NCBI RefSeq assembly: GCF_016808335.1
Contig: NC_053137.1
Coordinates: forward strand, 5,469,904-5,533,903
Direction of reading: 5' to 3'
DNA from: Panicum virgatum
Taxonomy: Eukaryota; Streptophyta; Magnoliopsida; Poales; Poaceae
DNA length: 64,000 nucleotides
Part shown: piece by piece, positions 34,526 through 45,932 of the stretch
How positions within the stretch are numbered: position 1 is the stretch's first letter
Layout: the number at the start of each line of letters is the position of its first letter
Notes under the pieces: model-generated
Told to the model about the DNA's origin: nothing
Seen by the model: only the letters and a program-made list of their open reading frames with translations
Database searches by the model: none
Program-made: the position numbers and the translations under genes

Positions 34526-37027
34526 TAAGTATGTTTGTGAAATAAAATGTTCATTGTCCAACCTAAGCGTATCTTATCTATACTATAAAGGCTGAAAGAA
34601 TTGAGTTGTTTTCTCATCTACATTAACTCAGCCATCCCTCTCACAAATTTTTACTTGAAGGCCCACATAGAAGAGCTAGATGCTGGACAGGATTTGATGG
34701 AAGAAAAAACTACATCAACAAAATTGTTTCTGCCAAAATTCGTTGTTTTTTTACACCACGGCGACGCATACCCGCCCGCTGTACCCGCCTCATCCTCGCG
34801 ACGCCCCTCCCCCCGACGTCGCGCCCCACACTGCCCAGGAGGCACCCTGCCACGCCGCCGCCCCCGACGTAGGTGCCTGCCTCCGACGCCGCCGCAACCT
34901 GCTCAGGAGCCAGCCTGCCACGCCGCCGGTGTCTGCCATCAACGTCCTGCTCAGCGTACGACGACGCCTACAAGCTGGTCAACAAAATGTGGATCAAGGG
35001 CCGGAAGCCTACAAGCTGACGACGACGCCTACCACCTGAACTGAACTCTGCGTTGCCGGAAGGCCGGAGCAGCCTTCATCACCTGCAGAGAAGCTGGGCT
35101 TGGTGGGGCTTCATGAACAGGGCGTGTGGGGAGCAACTCGCTGGCGGCTGGCCCACCTATCTCTTCACTGTTGCCGGTGAGGCCATCAACAGCTAGACCC
35201 GCACCACGGCGACTCCTTTGAGATGACCGGCAAGGTATGCTTGCTTGCTTCGGCCCCCTCTCTCCCGTTCATTCCCTCAAGCCCTGCTTGGGTCCCGTAT
35301 GGAAATCCTTTATTTGCTGCTAGATTGGTAAATCTGGGGTAACAATTAGGACATAATCACTTGTCTACTGATTAGACATGTATGTGATTCTTTCTAACAG
35401 CAACATTGATGTGTCTTGGTGCCTTGTCCTATGATACGGAGATCATTGTTGAAACGATTGCTTTTGCAGTTAATTCAAGTTTGAGTTCAAATGATTGCTA
35501 GCTACTAATTCTTTGTCACCTCGGCTTCTGCAGCATCCTGCATGGTAGATGTGGTGGCCAGCTTTCTTCTAATTAGTCATGCCTGTGTCAAAGGCTCGGT
35601 CATCCAGATTTTAATCTCAGCTGCTCTAGCTTCCATGGTAAGGCTCCACAGTTCCTTTATTTTACAGAAGGGATGCAATTGTACTGCTCATCATGTTAGA
35701 TGACCAAATCTATACTATAAGGATCCATAGAAATTGAAACACTCCTCACCAAAATTAGTCCCCATACTCACCTCACAAACCACCACTTTGAGGCCCACAT
35801 GTAAGCATCAAATGTTTGACAGCGAGCTTGGCAGGCCGAAAACGCCGCCCACCCCGTTCATTCACGAGGGCGCCCCCCCCCTCCGTCATTTTTTTTCACC
35901 ACGACATTCTTTACCCACCCTTGGGTACCCGCGATCCTATTAGCCATCGGGCGTGAATTACTCCCGTAATGACGTCTACCTTCCAAAACGCGACGTATCG
36001 CCCTCATCCTCCCTCGCGACTCCGCCTCCCCCGATGCCCTCCGCCTCGACGCGCGGCCCTCAGGACGCCGCCCAGCCCCGACGCACAGTCCTTGGGGTGC
36101 CGGCTCTGGGCCCCGCCGACACCGTGCGTCGCCACGCCCAGACGCCGATCCACCGGCCTCGTCGTCCCTCCCTCCACGCCGCGGCCACACCTGGCCACCG
36201 CCGAGCCCGCGCGGTGCGCCGACGCCGAATGTCGCCATGCCTGGACGCCGAACCACCGATCTCATCGTCCCTCCGCGCCGCAGCCTCTTCCGCCAGAACC
36301 CTAGCCTCACCTCGGCCACGATGGACGAATCCGGCTCAGCCCCCATCTCCGCCTCCATCGCCGCATCCTAACCCCTGCACCTGCGCCGGCGCTCTCACCT
36401 CCCTCTCGCACTCGCTGCCGCCGCCGCTCCGCGTTCCCCTCGCGCGCGTCGTCGCTGCCACTCTGCCGCGTCCCCCATGATCCGCCCTCGCTTCCCTGTC
36501 TCGCTCGCCACCGCTGCCGCCACTCCGATGTCCCCCCCTGCATCATCCCTGCCCATCGGCCACCTCTCTGCCGTCACAAACACCAGGACTCCGAGCGATG
36601 AACCATGTGGTGCTGCCCAGGTTTCGGATCTTCCCCTTCCATCTTCCAGATACGAGAAGGTAGGGAGAGGTAAGGTCATCCGGCTCTCGCCCTTCTCCTC
36701 GCTTTGTTTATTCTCCTCCTACGAACTCTGCTACGTAGGTGATAAATCCTGATACCGGTTATGCAGATACGCATTTGCAATGACAGCATGCTTGGTTCAG
36801 GTACTATCTTCTACGGATGCATAATAGTTAAATGTATGGAAGAAAAGTTCCCAGGCTTTTGATTGTGAAACTATGTAAGAGGGTTAGGTTTTTGCCACTG
36901 CTTCTTAATCTATACTAAAAAAGAATGCTTGCATGCTTTACTTCTATATTGAGACAGATGATTACACATTGCTCATATCTACTGCTATCTTGAAAGAAAC
37001 AATTACACAATGTTTACGGTATTGCAG

Positions 37028-37090
37028 GAACTTGGCACCGATAAAAATCTCTATGCACTGGTTTTTGGAGAATCAGTTTTAAATGACGCT
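37028..37090 (+). pseudogene. Captured exon fragment of an endosomal Na+/H+ antiporter (NHX5/6 type)
   Basis: After an ATTGCAG acceptor the sequence reads [20 protein letters not shown] then Ala, the conserved antiporter segment with the GESVLNDA motif of the cation/proton antiporter family. In the parent gene this follows the same kind of acceptor. Only one exon is present and it runs straight into unrelated sequence, so it cannot code for a transporter. Confidence 0.8.
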
Positions 37091-37337
37091 GGATGCAGAA
37101 ACTTTTCTTTACTCAATATCCTTTTGTTTAAATTAATAAATTAGTTCTGCTCATGCTTACATAACTCTTTTGCCCTTTTGTGGTCTGTTAATTAAGGTGG
37201 CTATATCCTTAATTAACTGGCTTCTTGCAGGGTCTGTTAATATTTTGTTGTAAGATCTGTGGTCCTAAGATATTAGTTTGTGCATAGCTTCTGAATTATC
37301 ACTATAAGTTATTTATGATTTAACTGGCTTCTTGCAG

Positions 37338-37397
37338 GGTCTGAGAGGACTTTATGCAGGCTTTTATCCTACAGTTCTTGGATCAACTGTATCCTGG
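37338..37397 (+). pseudogene. Captured exon fragment of a mitochondrial-type carrier (folate transporter-like)
   Basis: After a CTTGCAG acceptor the frame reads GLRGLYAGFYPTVLGSTVSW, a loop-plus-helix segment of the mitochondrial carrier family, closest in my memory to the chloroplast folate transporter FOLT1. The match breaks off after Trp. The acceptor is intact, so the piece was captured from genomic DNA with its intron edge. Confidence 0.7.
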
Positions 37398-38711
37398 CTT
37401 ACCAGACCATATGGGAATGAACTTTGATCAATCTTGTGTTTAATCAATTTATTATTTTCTTTGGCCGAATTAATTGACAACCTTATGGTGGGATTAATTG
37501 GATATTATGGTTCTTGGCCATTTTGCCATTTAGGTAAAAAGAAATAGTTTTATACTTTACTCAATTGTCCATCTATATTATAGATAAGAATTTATGATGA
37601 TAAACATGTTATGATGCACATGTATTCATCAGTTACAAACAATAATGTTTCAAGCTAACAGATTATATCAAAGATATGTTCAGATGCTGACCAATTTCTA
37701 TAACTTTATTTTGTAATACTATACTTGCAGAAATGGATGGATCACTGATGTTTTAAATTTTCTAAAATGTCAAATCGATAGAGATTGAAGCTTTCTCATG
37801 CACAAGGGAATAGTTATTTTGTTGTTGGTTGCCTTCTATTCATCAGTAATGTGGTGTTATAAGTGGCCCTAATTCACTCTATTTTGAAATGCTTAAAAGA
37901 ATGTTAGAACAGATGCTAGATATCTTTTCTGGGAGGAGTGCTCCTTTGGACAATATCATGGCTAGGTGTGAGTGTATGCAAGAAATGTTGTTTCAATATC
38001 ATTTCTCAAAATCTATATTCTTTGCGTATTAGTATATATTTGATGATTTCCTCATGTCAAGTCCCATATCATTCTCCCATGTCCATTTTAATTAATGGTT
38101 CATTATATATATCATAGGTCCATGTTGCCACTCATTTATTTTGGTGATGCATGTGCATATGTTTGCCTTCTACTTGGAGTTCCCAGAAGCAGAGTATGTT
38201 GTTTGAGATACAATGCATTTTTAACATGCAGAAATCTCGACCAGGTAGCACTGATATAAGCAGGGTGAGATGTACTTCTGTTCTTGAACCTATAAGCCTT
38301 CAATTTTATTTTTAGCAGTACATGTATGCTTATGTGGTATCATTATCCCTTTGGCATACAAAATAAGCAGTGTCATTGATTAGGTTGAATTCCATCGCCT
38401 CTTTTCTGTCTCCAACTTTTGGAACCCTTCTTTTCATTTTTGAATTTTTACTTATTTCTTTTGGTTTTTGTTCAAGAATAGATGTAAGCTTCTTCAATAA
38501 TTAGATTGTGTTTGTCACTGGCACAAATGAAAAGCCAACATAATAGGAAATAGTAAAATGTGTTCCTGCAGTGTGATATAGTGTATAGGCACTTTGCCTG
38601 TTTGCCACATTCCCCCTTTTCTATTGTCTTGAAATTTTCCAACTGCAGAACTGTGTCCTAGGTTGTGTGTAAACATGATTGGTGTATTTGTTCCACCTAT
38701 GATAAAATATT

Positions 38712-39873
38712 GATGGAGAGATATAGGGAGCAGAAGAAGGACTTGCACATGGTCTTTATTGACCTCGAGAAGACGTATGACAAAGTACCGTGAAATGTCA
38801 TGTGGTGGGCCTTGGAGAAGCACAAAGTCCCAACTAAGTACATTACCCTCATCAAGGATATGTACAAGGATGCGACGACGTTTGTCCGGATATGTGATGG
38901 CGACACCACTGACTTTCCTATTAACATAGGCCTACACCAGGGGTCAGCTTTGAGCCCTTATTTATTTGTTTTAGTGCTGGATGAGGTCACAAGTGGATAT
39001 ACAAGGTGAGATCCCTTGGTGTATGCTCTTTACTGATGATGTGGTGCTAGTTGACGAGAGTAGGGCAGGGGTTAATAGGAAGTTAGAGCTGTGGAGATGC
39101 ACGTTAGAATTGAAAGGGTTTAGACTTAGTAGGACCAAGACCGAGTACATGATGTGTGATTTCAGCGCGACTAGGCATGAGGGGGGAGACGTTAGTCTAG
39201 ATGGGCAAGTGGTGGCCCAGAAGGATACTTTTCGGTATTTAGGATCGGTGCTACAAAAGGATGGCGACGTTAATGAAGATGTTAAGCATAGAATTTCAGC
39301 TGGCTGGTTGAAATGGCGTCAAGCTTCTGGCATCCTTTGTGACAAAAGGGTGCCACAAAAGCTAAAAGGCAAGTTCTATAGGACAGCAATTTGCCCGACG
39401 ATGTTATACGGTGCTGAATGTTGGCCTACAAAAAGGCGACATGTCCAGCAACTGAGTGTAGCAGAGATGCGGATGTTGCGGTGGCTTTGCGGGCACCCAA
39501 GGAGGGATAGAGTCCGAAACGAAGCTATTTGGGATAGGGTCGGGGTTGCACCAATTGAGGAGAAACTTATACAACATCGGCTGAGATGGTTTGGACATGT
39601 CCAACGGAGGCCTCCTGAGGCGCCGGTGCGTAGTGGGGTTCTTGAGCGGGTCGATAATGTAAAGAGGGGTAGAGGTAGACCTAAACTGACTTGGGATGAG
39701 TCGGTTAAGAGAGACCTTAAGGATTGCAATATCTTTAAAGAAATAGCTTTGGATAGGAGCGTTTGGAGACTAGCTATCAATGTGCATGAACCATGACCTT
39801 TATTTCTTTTGGGTTTCATCTCTAGCCTACCCCAACTTGCTTGGGAAAAAAGGCTATGTTGTTGTTGTTGTTG
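38712..39873 (+). mobile_element. 5'-truncated RTE-type LINE
   Basis: Pieces of an RTE reverse transcriptase: [20 protein letters not shown], then a stop (TGA in place of a sense codon near 38791), QGSALSPYLFVLVLDE, a frame change near 38990, and the second frame with PWCMLFTDDVVLVDES (the FTDD catalytic box), FRYLGSVLQKDGD, LYGAECWPTK, LRWFGHVQRRP and GRGRPKLTWDE, ending at 39796. The 3' end has CCCCAACTTGCTTGGG followed by TTG repeats, the usual plant RTE tail. A 14-bp near-perfect duplication, TATGATAAAATATT at 38698-38711 and TATGCTAAAATATT at 39874-39887, marks the insertion. Confidence 0.88.
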
Positions 39874-41473
39874 TATGCTAAAATATTTATAGCATGTCAG
39901 GTTAAAGGAGCATTGCATGCTATCCATTCAGGTTAGGATGAAAGATCACTGGTTTGCATGCTAAGGTTCTACAATCTGCCATTATACTAATTCTCCTTCC
40001 CTTTGTATTACAGTTTAACACAGAATTTTGCAAGATGGATGTTAGCATATGTAAATATTGGTTGATGTGGTTTAAGCCATGTGTCAGAGAATGCCGAGAC
40101 AGCCTCAACAGGATCAAAGGCACCTCAATGGCGATAAAAGGCTGCTCTGCAAATACCCTTGTGCGGGCGAATTAACGTCACCTCTTATCAGGTACATCTT
40201 TAATTAGTTCATGCATGGTGGGCAGTCAACAAAATCACCATTTATTGACATTATATTTGAAGCTTCAAAATAATGTGACTAATTTGTTCATTTTGGAAAT
40301 GATCTAATGCTCTATTGTTCAGAGAATAGCAAGTAGTTCATTAAGATCATGGCTGCACACATATTCTATTTTTGGTAGTCAAGTTCAAAGTGGGCCTACA
40401 TGCTTTGCGTAGAATAATCAATTTAGTTAGATATGGCCACCAGCTCACCAAAGAGTTTGAGATGTTGCTTGGAACATCATCATACGCTCCAGAATATTCT
40501 ATTAGGTTTCTTTTCTTATTCTTGCTTCTTTATGCCACAATAGTTCTGCAATTTTTTTTTATAAAATTAACAGTTTTGTGATAATACGTAGGATCCTGAC
40601 AAGATTTTTTTAAAAAGAAGTGTTTATTTGTTCACTGCGAAATACCAATTCAGGATGATACTTATTCTCACTTTTCTTCTGGTGTTGCTTTGAAGCTGCT
40701 ACATTATGGTTTAGTTCTATTCTTGTTGCAATAGGTCCATATCGACCTAAGTTGCAAGATAGCAGTGACGTCTATCATGGTGCACACTTTAGGATTTAAT
40801 TTGAATATTAATTTAATTAATATATAGCTTAATGCTTTTATGAATTAAAAGCTAATTATATTTTTTTAATTACGTGCGTGTCGCACGTGCGTCTACCATG
40901 TAGCTCAAGCAAGCTATTGGACTCCACTATTCAGTTTGATAATACATATTTTGTAATGCAGAGATATATATTTCAGTTATGAGAAATAATTTCCCAGAAA
41001 CAATTTCTTGTGTGATATTTTACATCTATTTTCAGATGTGTAGGTAGGTCGCACCCAAAACACTTGTAGTGATCCCAGACTTATAGTAGAAAATTGCCCC
41101 TAATCCTGCTTATTACCTCCTAATTTCCTGGGTTTCATATAGTGAGTACTTTGCAGTTTGGATTATACTTCTTGGGTTTTGCACATATGGTTTGTTTTCG
41201 GAGGAAAGACTGGAATGCTTCATAGCTCTAAAGTGTATGATGTCATAGCTGAGCAGGTCAAGGTCCTGAAAAGGTTCAGGACATTGCATCTCACTATGGT
41301 ACTATAAGCCTGCAAATGATTAATTTCGAGGATCACATGTGTTTAGTTTCAGAATCAGTTTGAGCCCTCTATCTATTGATTCTTTTAGTATGAGTTCGAG
41401 CCCTCTAATTAATTCTTGAACTAATTCTTTTTTCCACCAAGAACATAGTAGAACTAGATAGTTGGATTCACAA

Positions 41474-41525
41474 GATCTGTTAGAACAACTACCAGCACTG
41501 CAGCAGGTATTGTACAGACTTGTAG
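41474..41525 (+). pseudogene. Captured exon fragment of a clathrin-assembly (ANTH) protein
   Basis: The frame reads DLLEQLPALQQVLYRLVG and ends at a GTATTT donor. This is the conserved stretch of plant putative clathrin assembly proteins (AP180/CALM, ANTH domain). Only about 17 residues are visible, so the assignment rests on one motif. Confidence 0.6.
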
Positions 41526-42990
41526 GTATTTACAGGCACCTCCTCATTATTAGTTATTGATGCCATCCTGGATGCAGTTTCATTGGATGGGGAGGGAGCA
41601 ACTGCTGGGCAGCAGTCAGCCGCCAACTCATTGTAGCCAGGTAATTGACTAGCCACTTACTCTTTGGATACGATGTACGTTGGACAAGTATGTACAGATT
41701 TGTCAGTTGTCTACTAGATGTGAGCTATGTGTATTGGGAAGGAATACTTGATTGCTTATTCTAGATCTTTTTTTGTATTTGTCAAATGGCTATAATAAAT
41801 CTATTTCTGTTGTCTCCCATAGTTGAATGTTTTATTAAAGTTGTAGGGATATTAATCTTAGCCATGGTCTTAGGTTTATATCCTTTCTGATTTCTGAAGA
41901 ATGCAGCTGTAGCTACAATGTACGTCGGACAAGTATGTACAAATTATTGCAAACGTCTTAGTAGAATTTCTTTTTGCTCGGTACAGCTATCTGACTTCTC
42001 AATGTTGATTTGGTTTCCGCTTTACTGTAATGGCATTGAGTCCTTTTACCTAAAGAACATGAAAAGTCCTACCATTTCCATTTTCGTGTGGATAACATGG
42101 AGGTAGCTATATGAAGCTTTTAAGCGCAATCTACCCAGAGACCTGGTTAGCTTTGATTGTCTGATGTCCATATATATGAAAAAGAAATATAATTCTTGAT
42201 TCATGACACTAAATTTTGTCTGACTCTGATCAATATATGTTATAGTGTAGGATCTTTGGTTCAGAAATGATGGTCTTGTTTGCAAAATAGTAAAGGAGCA
42301 CGAACGGCATGCTGCAACTGCTCTGTGTTCAGAAACTGCCACGCCGCCGACTGTTCCCCACCATCACGGCCGCCTTTGCCCCGATCCGGCAGCCGGGGTC
42401 GACCTCTCGCACCGCCCCGCGACGACCGCCTTCGCCCAGCTGGAGGGCTTGTGGTAGTGCAAACAAGCAGATGATGAAAGTGACATCCCTCCAGCAGATA
42501 GTCTTTGTTATTGCAATGTCTTTTACATTAGGCCATGTTCCAACTTGATTTGTCATACATACATGCCTTTTTTTTTTGCACTGCTTGGTCTGGCAGCTGA
42601 GGCCCGCGAGTGACATCATGACAATTGCTGTTTTCAGCCATGAGGTGGTCCTTTTGTTTTGTGATACCCAAGCAATCTGGACAGATAATGCTGATTTGTA
42701 CTTCTGTATACAAAACTTGGATGAATCTAAAAAAACTTCAGTTCGCAACTGTAAAGCTGACTATTATGTTTATATTCCTGCAGTTTTCTCACCATGAACC
42801 TTTTGTTACCCACGTCTTAGTAACATGAGGAGTTGGTTATATTGGATCACATGCCTCTTTAAGGCTCTTCAAGGATAACTATCGAGTTACCATTGTGGTA
42901 ACCAAGACTTTCTTTGTACCGACTGTGTGAATTTGTTTGTTCTTTTAATCTTTTCTGCTGATGCGCATTTTGGTTCATCTTACTCTTTAG

Positions 42991-43207
42991 AGGAAACATG
43001 GGAGCAGTAAAGGTTCTGCAGGAGTTATTTCCGCAGCCTGGGAGGCTACAATTCATCTTTGCTGATCTGGGAGGCTACAATCCAAAGTTTTGTTTTTCAC
43101 TTAACTGGCTCCCAGGTCAACAAGATATTTGCTGAAAATGCATTTGATGCTGTGATGCACTTTGCTGTAGTTGCTTATGTGGGTGAAAGCACACTGGAAC
43201 CCCTTAG
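42991..43207 (+). pseudogene. Captured exons of a UDP-arabinose 4-epimerase (MUR4/UXE type)
   Basis: Two exon pieces with their splice edges. 42991 onward reads [20 protein letters not shown] then FIFADLG. 43116-43207, after CCCAG, reads [20 protein letters not shown] then [11 protein letters not shown] before GTAAGT. These are the NAD-binding half of a UDP-sugar 4-epimerase of the SDR family (HFA...AYVGES). CTGGGAGGCTACA appears twice (near 43039 and 43067), a small duplication at the end of the first piece that destroys its donor. The catalytic YxxxK part is absent. Confidence 0.8.
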
Positions 43208-44807
43208 GTAAGTCTATAGTCGTTACCTTGGTGACAGTTTGACACTTATATCTCGGTATCGAAGATCAACTTATTTTATTCATCGATACCCTTTGGAGAA
43301 TGTCTAAAATCATCCCACCAACATTGGGAAATCGATGCCAACCATTTATTATTCTATCATGTGCACCTTTGCAGTAGAACTAATGAACAAATTGCCTACA
43401 GGCTTGCTGATATTATTTTTCATATTGTTAACCTGTTATATATCTTCTTCGGAAGCTATTTTGATTGATGCTAAGCTATTTCTACATGGATTCTTTTTAA
43501 ATTTTCTTTTCACATATCTGTATGTAAAAATAATTCATTGGAATTGAAGGCACCGTAATAATGCTAGGAATGATCATTGGTTTGTTCGTTTCAATTGGTT
43601 GATGGTTTTATTAGGATGGTAATTTGGGAATTGGGAAGAGCTAGCTCTTTAAATTTGGGAATTTGGGAATTTGGTTGATGGTTTTATCCTTCTTAGAATT
43701 AGGCAAGTGTTGCATAACCTAATCATTCAAGTTTTAGTTGTTGCATAACCTAACCATTCAAGATCTTGTAGTTCTTTTTTTGTTCTATTCTTTCAAATGC
43801 TTAATTTTTTAATGCATTATTATTCTCTATACAAGACATATGTGCCATCCCAGTTTTGCACCCAAGATGTTTGATATAACGAGGGGACAAGGCAGGCATG
43901 GCCAGCGACTGGTGGGAAAGCATGCGGCAAGTCAGACATTGCCTGTCGAGGCCCTAGGAAAGAACGCAACTTCGACTCCTACTCGGCGAGAGCTATTTGG
44001 AGCGTTATTCAGTTCGTTTGCAGTGAATAGAACGCAATGCATTATTGAAAAAGCAGCTGTGTCCGTAGAGATATCATATTTCGAACATATTTTTATAATT
44101 ATATACTCATACATAATTACATACCATTATGCACTATCTTATACATACCATTTACCTATTTTTATAATTATATACTTTTTTTCATGTTTCGAATATTTTG
44201 TCTATTTTTACCACAAAATTGAGACTTCGTTGTTTGTTTTCACCATATATAGTTTCTCAAAAATGCTTGTTGCAATTAAAATTTAATGTGATTACTTTTT
44301 TGTAATTTTATTTTTCAAACACATGCAATGTCGCACGTGCACCCTACTAGTACTAATAATTAGTTTTATTTATGTACTTTCCAGTCTAGACTTGAATATA
44401 TTTCGATCCGCAACACAGGCTGACTTACAAGTGAAGTGCGGTGAATCCCTTTTCCCTACCATCCATCATATTCATAGTTTTTTTCCTATTGTATAATTGA
44501 ATAATTCTTTTTTTTTTGTAATTCCTAATTGTGCAGCAAGTTGTGCTTTTGTGGCTCCGATGAACTTCTATGTTGCTGTGTACGCATCTAAAAAAGATTC
44601 AGTACATGTTTTGGTGCTTAAGGGATGCTATGATAATTGAAAGAATCCTTCTTATTTGTGCAAACTAATTTAAATTAGGTATTACATCCATTTTTTGTGA
44701 TTCAATACATGTTTTGATGCATCTGTAGCTCGATTTGGTGGATGTTTATTTGAATTTTGTGAATATGTAGTTTGTTTTGGTGGATAGTAGTTCGATTAGG
44801 TTATCGC

Positions 44808-45090
44808 CAGGGGCGGATGCACACCCCGGGCCACCCGGGCCATGGCCCGGGGTTCGGCCCAATTTTTTTTCATTTTGCAGTAGTTTCTACCTCTGGACTT
44901 GGATCAATTGCTGAAGAAGGACTTGGATCAATTGCTGAAGAAGAATAAATATATTACTTCGCGATGACGTTTTTTTGTATGTTATCTATCTTTCCGTTTA
45001 TATTTTTATGTATCTTTTAAACTGTTAGTTTGTGGACGTCTATACTTAAAACTTGGCCCGGGGTTCGACTCAATCCTAGTTCCGCCACTG
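44808..45090. mobile_element. Non-autonomous hAT element, 283 bp
   Basis: The ends CAGGGGCGGA and TCCGCCACTG are imperfect inverted repeats, typical of hAT. The flanks GTTATCGC (44800-44807) and GTTATCAC (45091-45098) form an 8-bp duplication with one mismatch. Inside, ACTTGGATCAATTGCTGAAG is tandemly duplicated near 44898. GGCCCGGGGTTCG occurs near both ends in the same orientation. Confidence 0.85.
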
Positions 45091-45602
45091 GTTATCACGC
45101 TGCTGGTCAGCTAAGCTTATTCAGAGCGGACCTTATTTCACCATAGCTGGACTTGGCCATCAAACGCCCATCGGCACTTGAGGATGCTAATTGTTGTTTC
45201 TTAATTGTTTTGGCAGTGCTGATTCCAGCAACATGATGTGTTGTTATGGGTGGGGGGTGTTAGAAGGAGCATAGTGGCAGCGCTCCTCACTCAAGTTCTA
45301 CCGGATCATGAATTTCTTTGAGCAAGTGTTATTTTACTTGGTTGCGTTGCGAAAGACGAAGCAATTAGTTTCTTTGACCATTAGTTTAAATATAATGCTT
45401 AATTTTACTTTGAGCAAGTGTTATTTGTTTTGCTCGGCACGTGCCTTACTTGTTTACTTATGTTTGAATTATTTATTTAATCTTAGCCTTGTATATCACG
45501 CCATCTACATTTTTGTTTGATGTTTTATTTTTGATAAAATGGTCGCGTCAAAATGTTTCTTATGGAGCAGCACATTCACTTGATCAAATAGTGTGAGAAT
45601 AG

Positions 45603-45932
45603 TGTTAGCGCGCCCCACCTAGCCAACCCGACCATAAAACCCAGGTGTTATAGTGGGAGGGGTGGGGGCTTTTATCCATAGTCCATCATTTCCCCTACGG
45701 CGTGCGAGCCCGGCGTAGCCCGCAACAGGTTCTAGTGCCCGGCGTAGCCTGCAGCAGATCTCAGCACACGAGAGGCGCAGGGGAAATCGCACAGCGGAAA
45801 TGCGTGGCCGGGTGGGTTCGAACCCGGGACCTCGGCTCTGGTACCATGTTAGCGCGCCCCACCTAGCCAACCCGACCATAAAACCCAGGTGTTATAGTGG
45901 GAGGGGTGGGGGATTTTATCCATAGTCCATCA
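45603..45932 (-). mobile_element. TRIM retrotransposon, 330 bp, with 86-bp LTRs
   Basis: Two 86-bp direct repeats (45603-45688 and 45847-45932) differ at one position and run TG...CA in both senses. On the minus strand the right repeat is the 5' LTR and is followed at once by TGGTACCAGAGCC, a primer-binding site for initiator tRNA-Met. Before the other LTR lies the purine tract GTAGGGGAAA. AATAG at 45598-45602 and 45933-45937 is the 5-bp target duplication. The 158-bp interior has no coding capacity, so the element was moved in trans. All diagnostic parts are visible. Confidence 0.93.

Larger units (their letters stand above)
36909..40903 (+). mobile_element. Inner Helitron (C), 3' end imperfect
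   Basis: The 5' end TCTATACTAAAAAAGAATGC at 36909 follows A. The likely 3' end near 40880-40903 has the family hairpin (GTGCGTGTCGCACGTGCG) but then CTACCATGTAG instead of CTACTAG, as if four bases had been inserted in the terminus. It carries an NHX antiporter exon and a carrier exon, and was hit by an RTE LINE at 38712-39873. The boundaries are the least certain of the three. Confidence 0.45.
35709..44350 (+). mobile_element. Middle Helitron (B) carrying ANTH and epimerase exon fragments
   Basis: The 5' end TCTATACTATAAGGATCC at 35709 follows A. The first 120 bp resemble those of Helitron A, both reaching GAGGCCCACATGT or AAGGCCCACATAG, so they are one family. The 3' end is GTCGCACGTGCACCCTACTAG ending at 44350, followed by T. 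Own sequence: 35709-36908 plus about 40904-44350. It contains a GC-rich 5' part (35990-36640), a clathrin-assembly exon fragment near 41474 and two epimerase exons near 42991-43207, all on the plus strand. Non-autonomous. Confidence 0.6.

Noticed and set aside
34601..36750. Pro/Arg-rich frames of 90 to 175 codons on both strands
   Set aside because: Part of the GC-rich 5' regions of two Helitrons; no recognisable domain, frames open on both strands.
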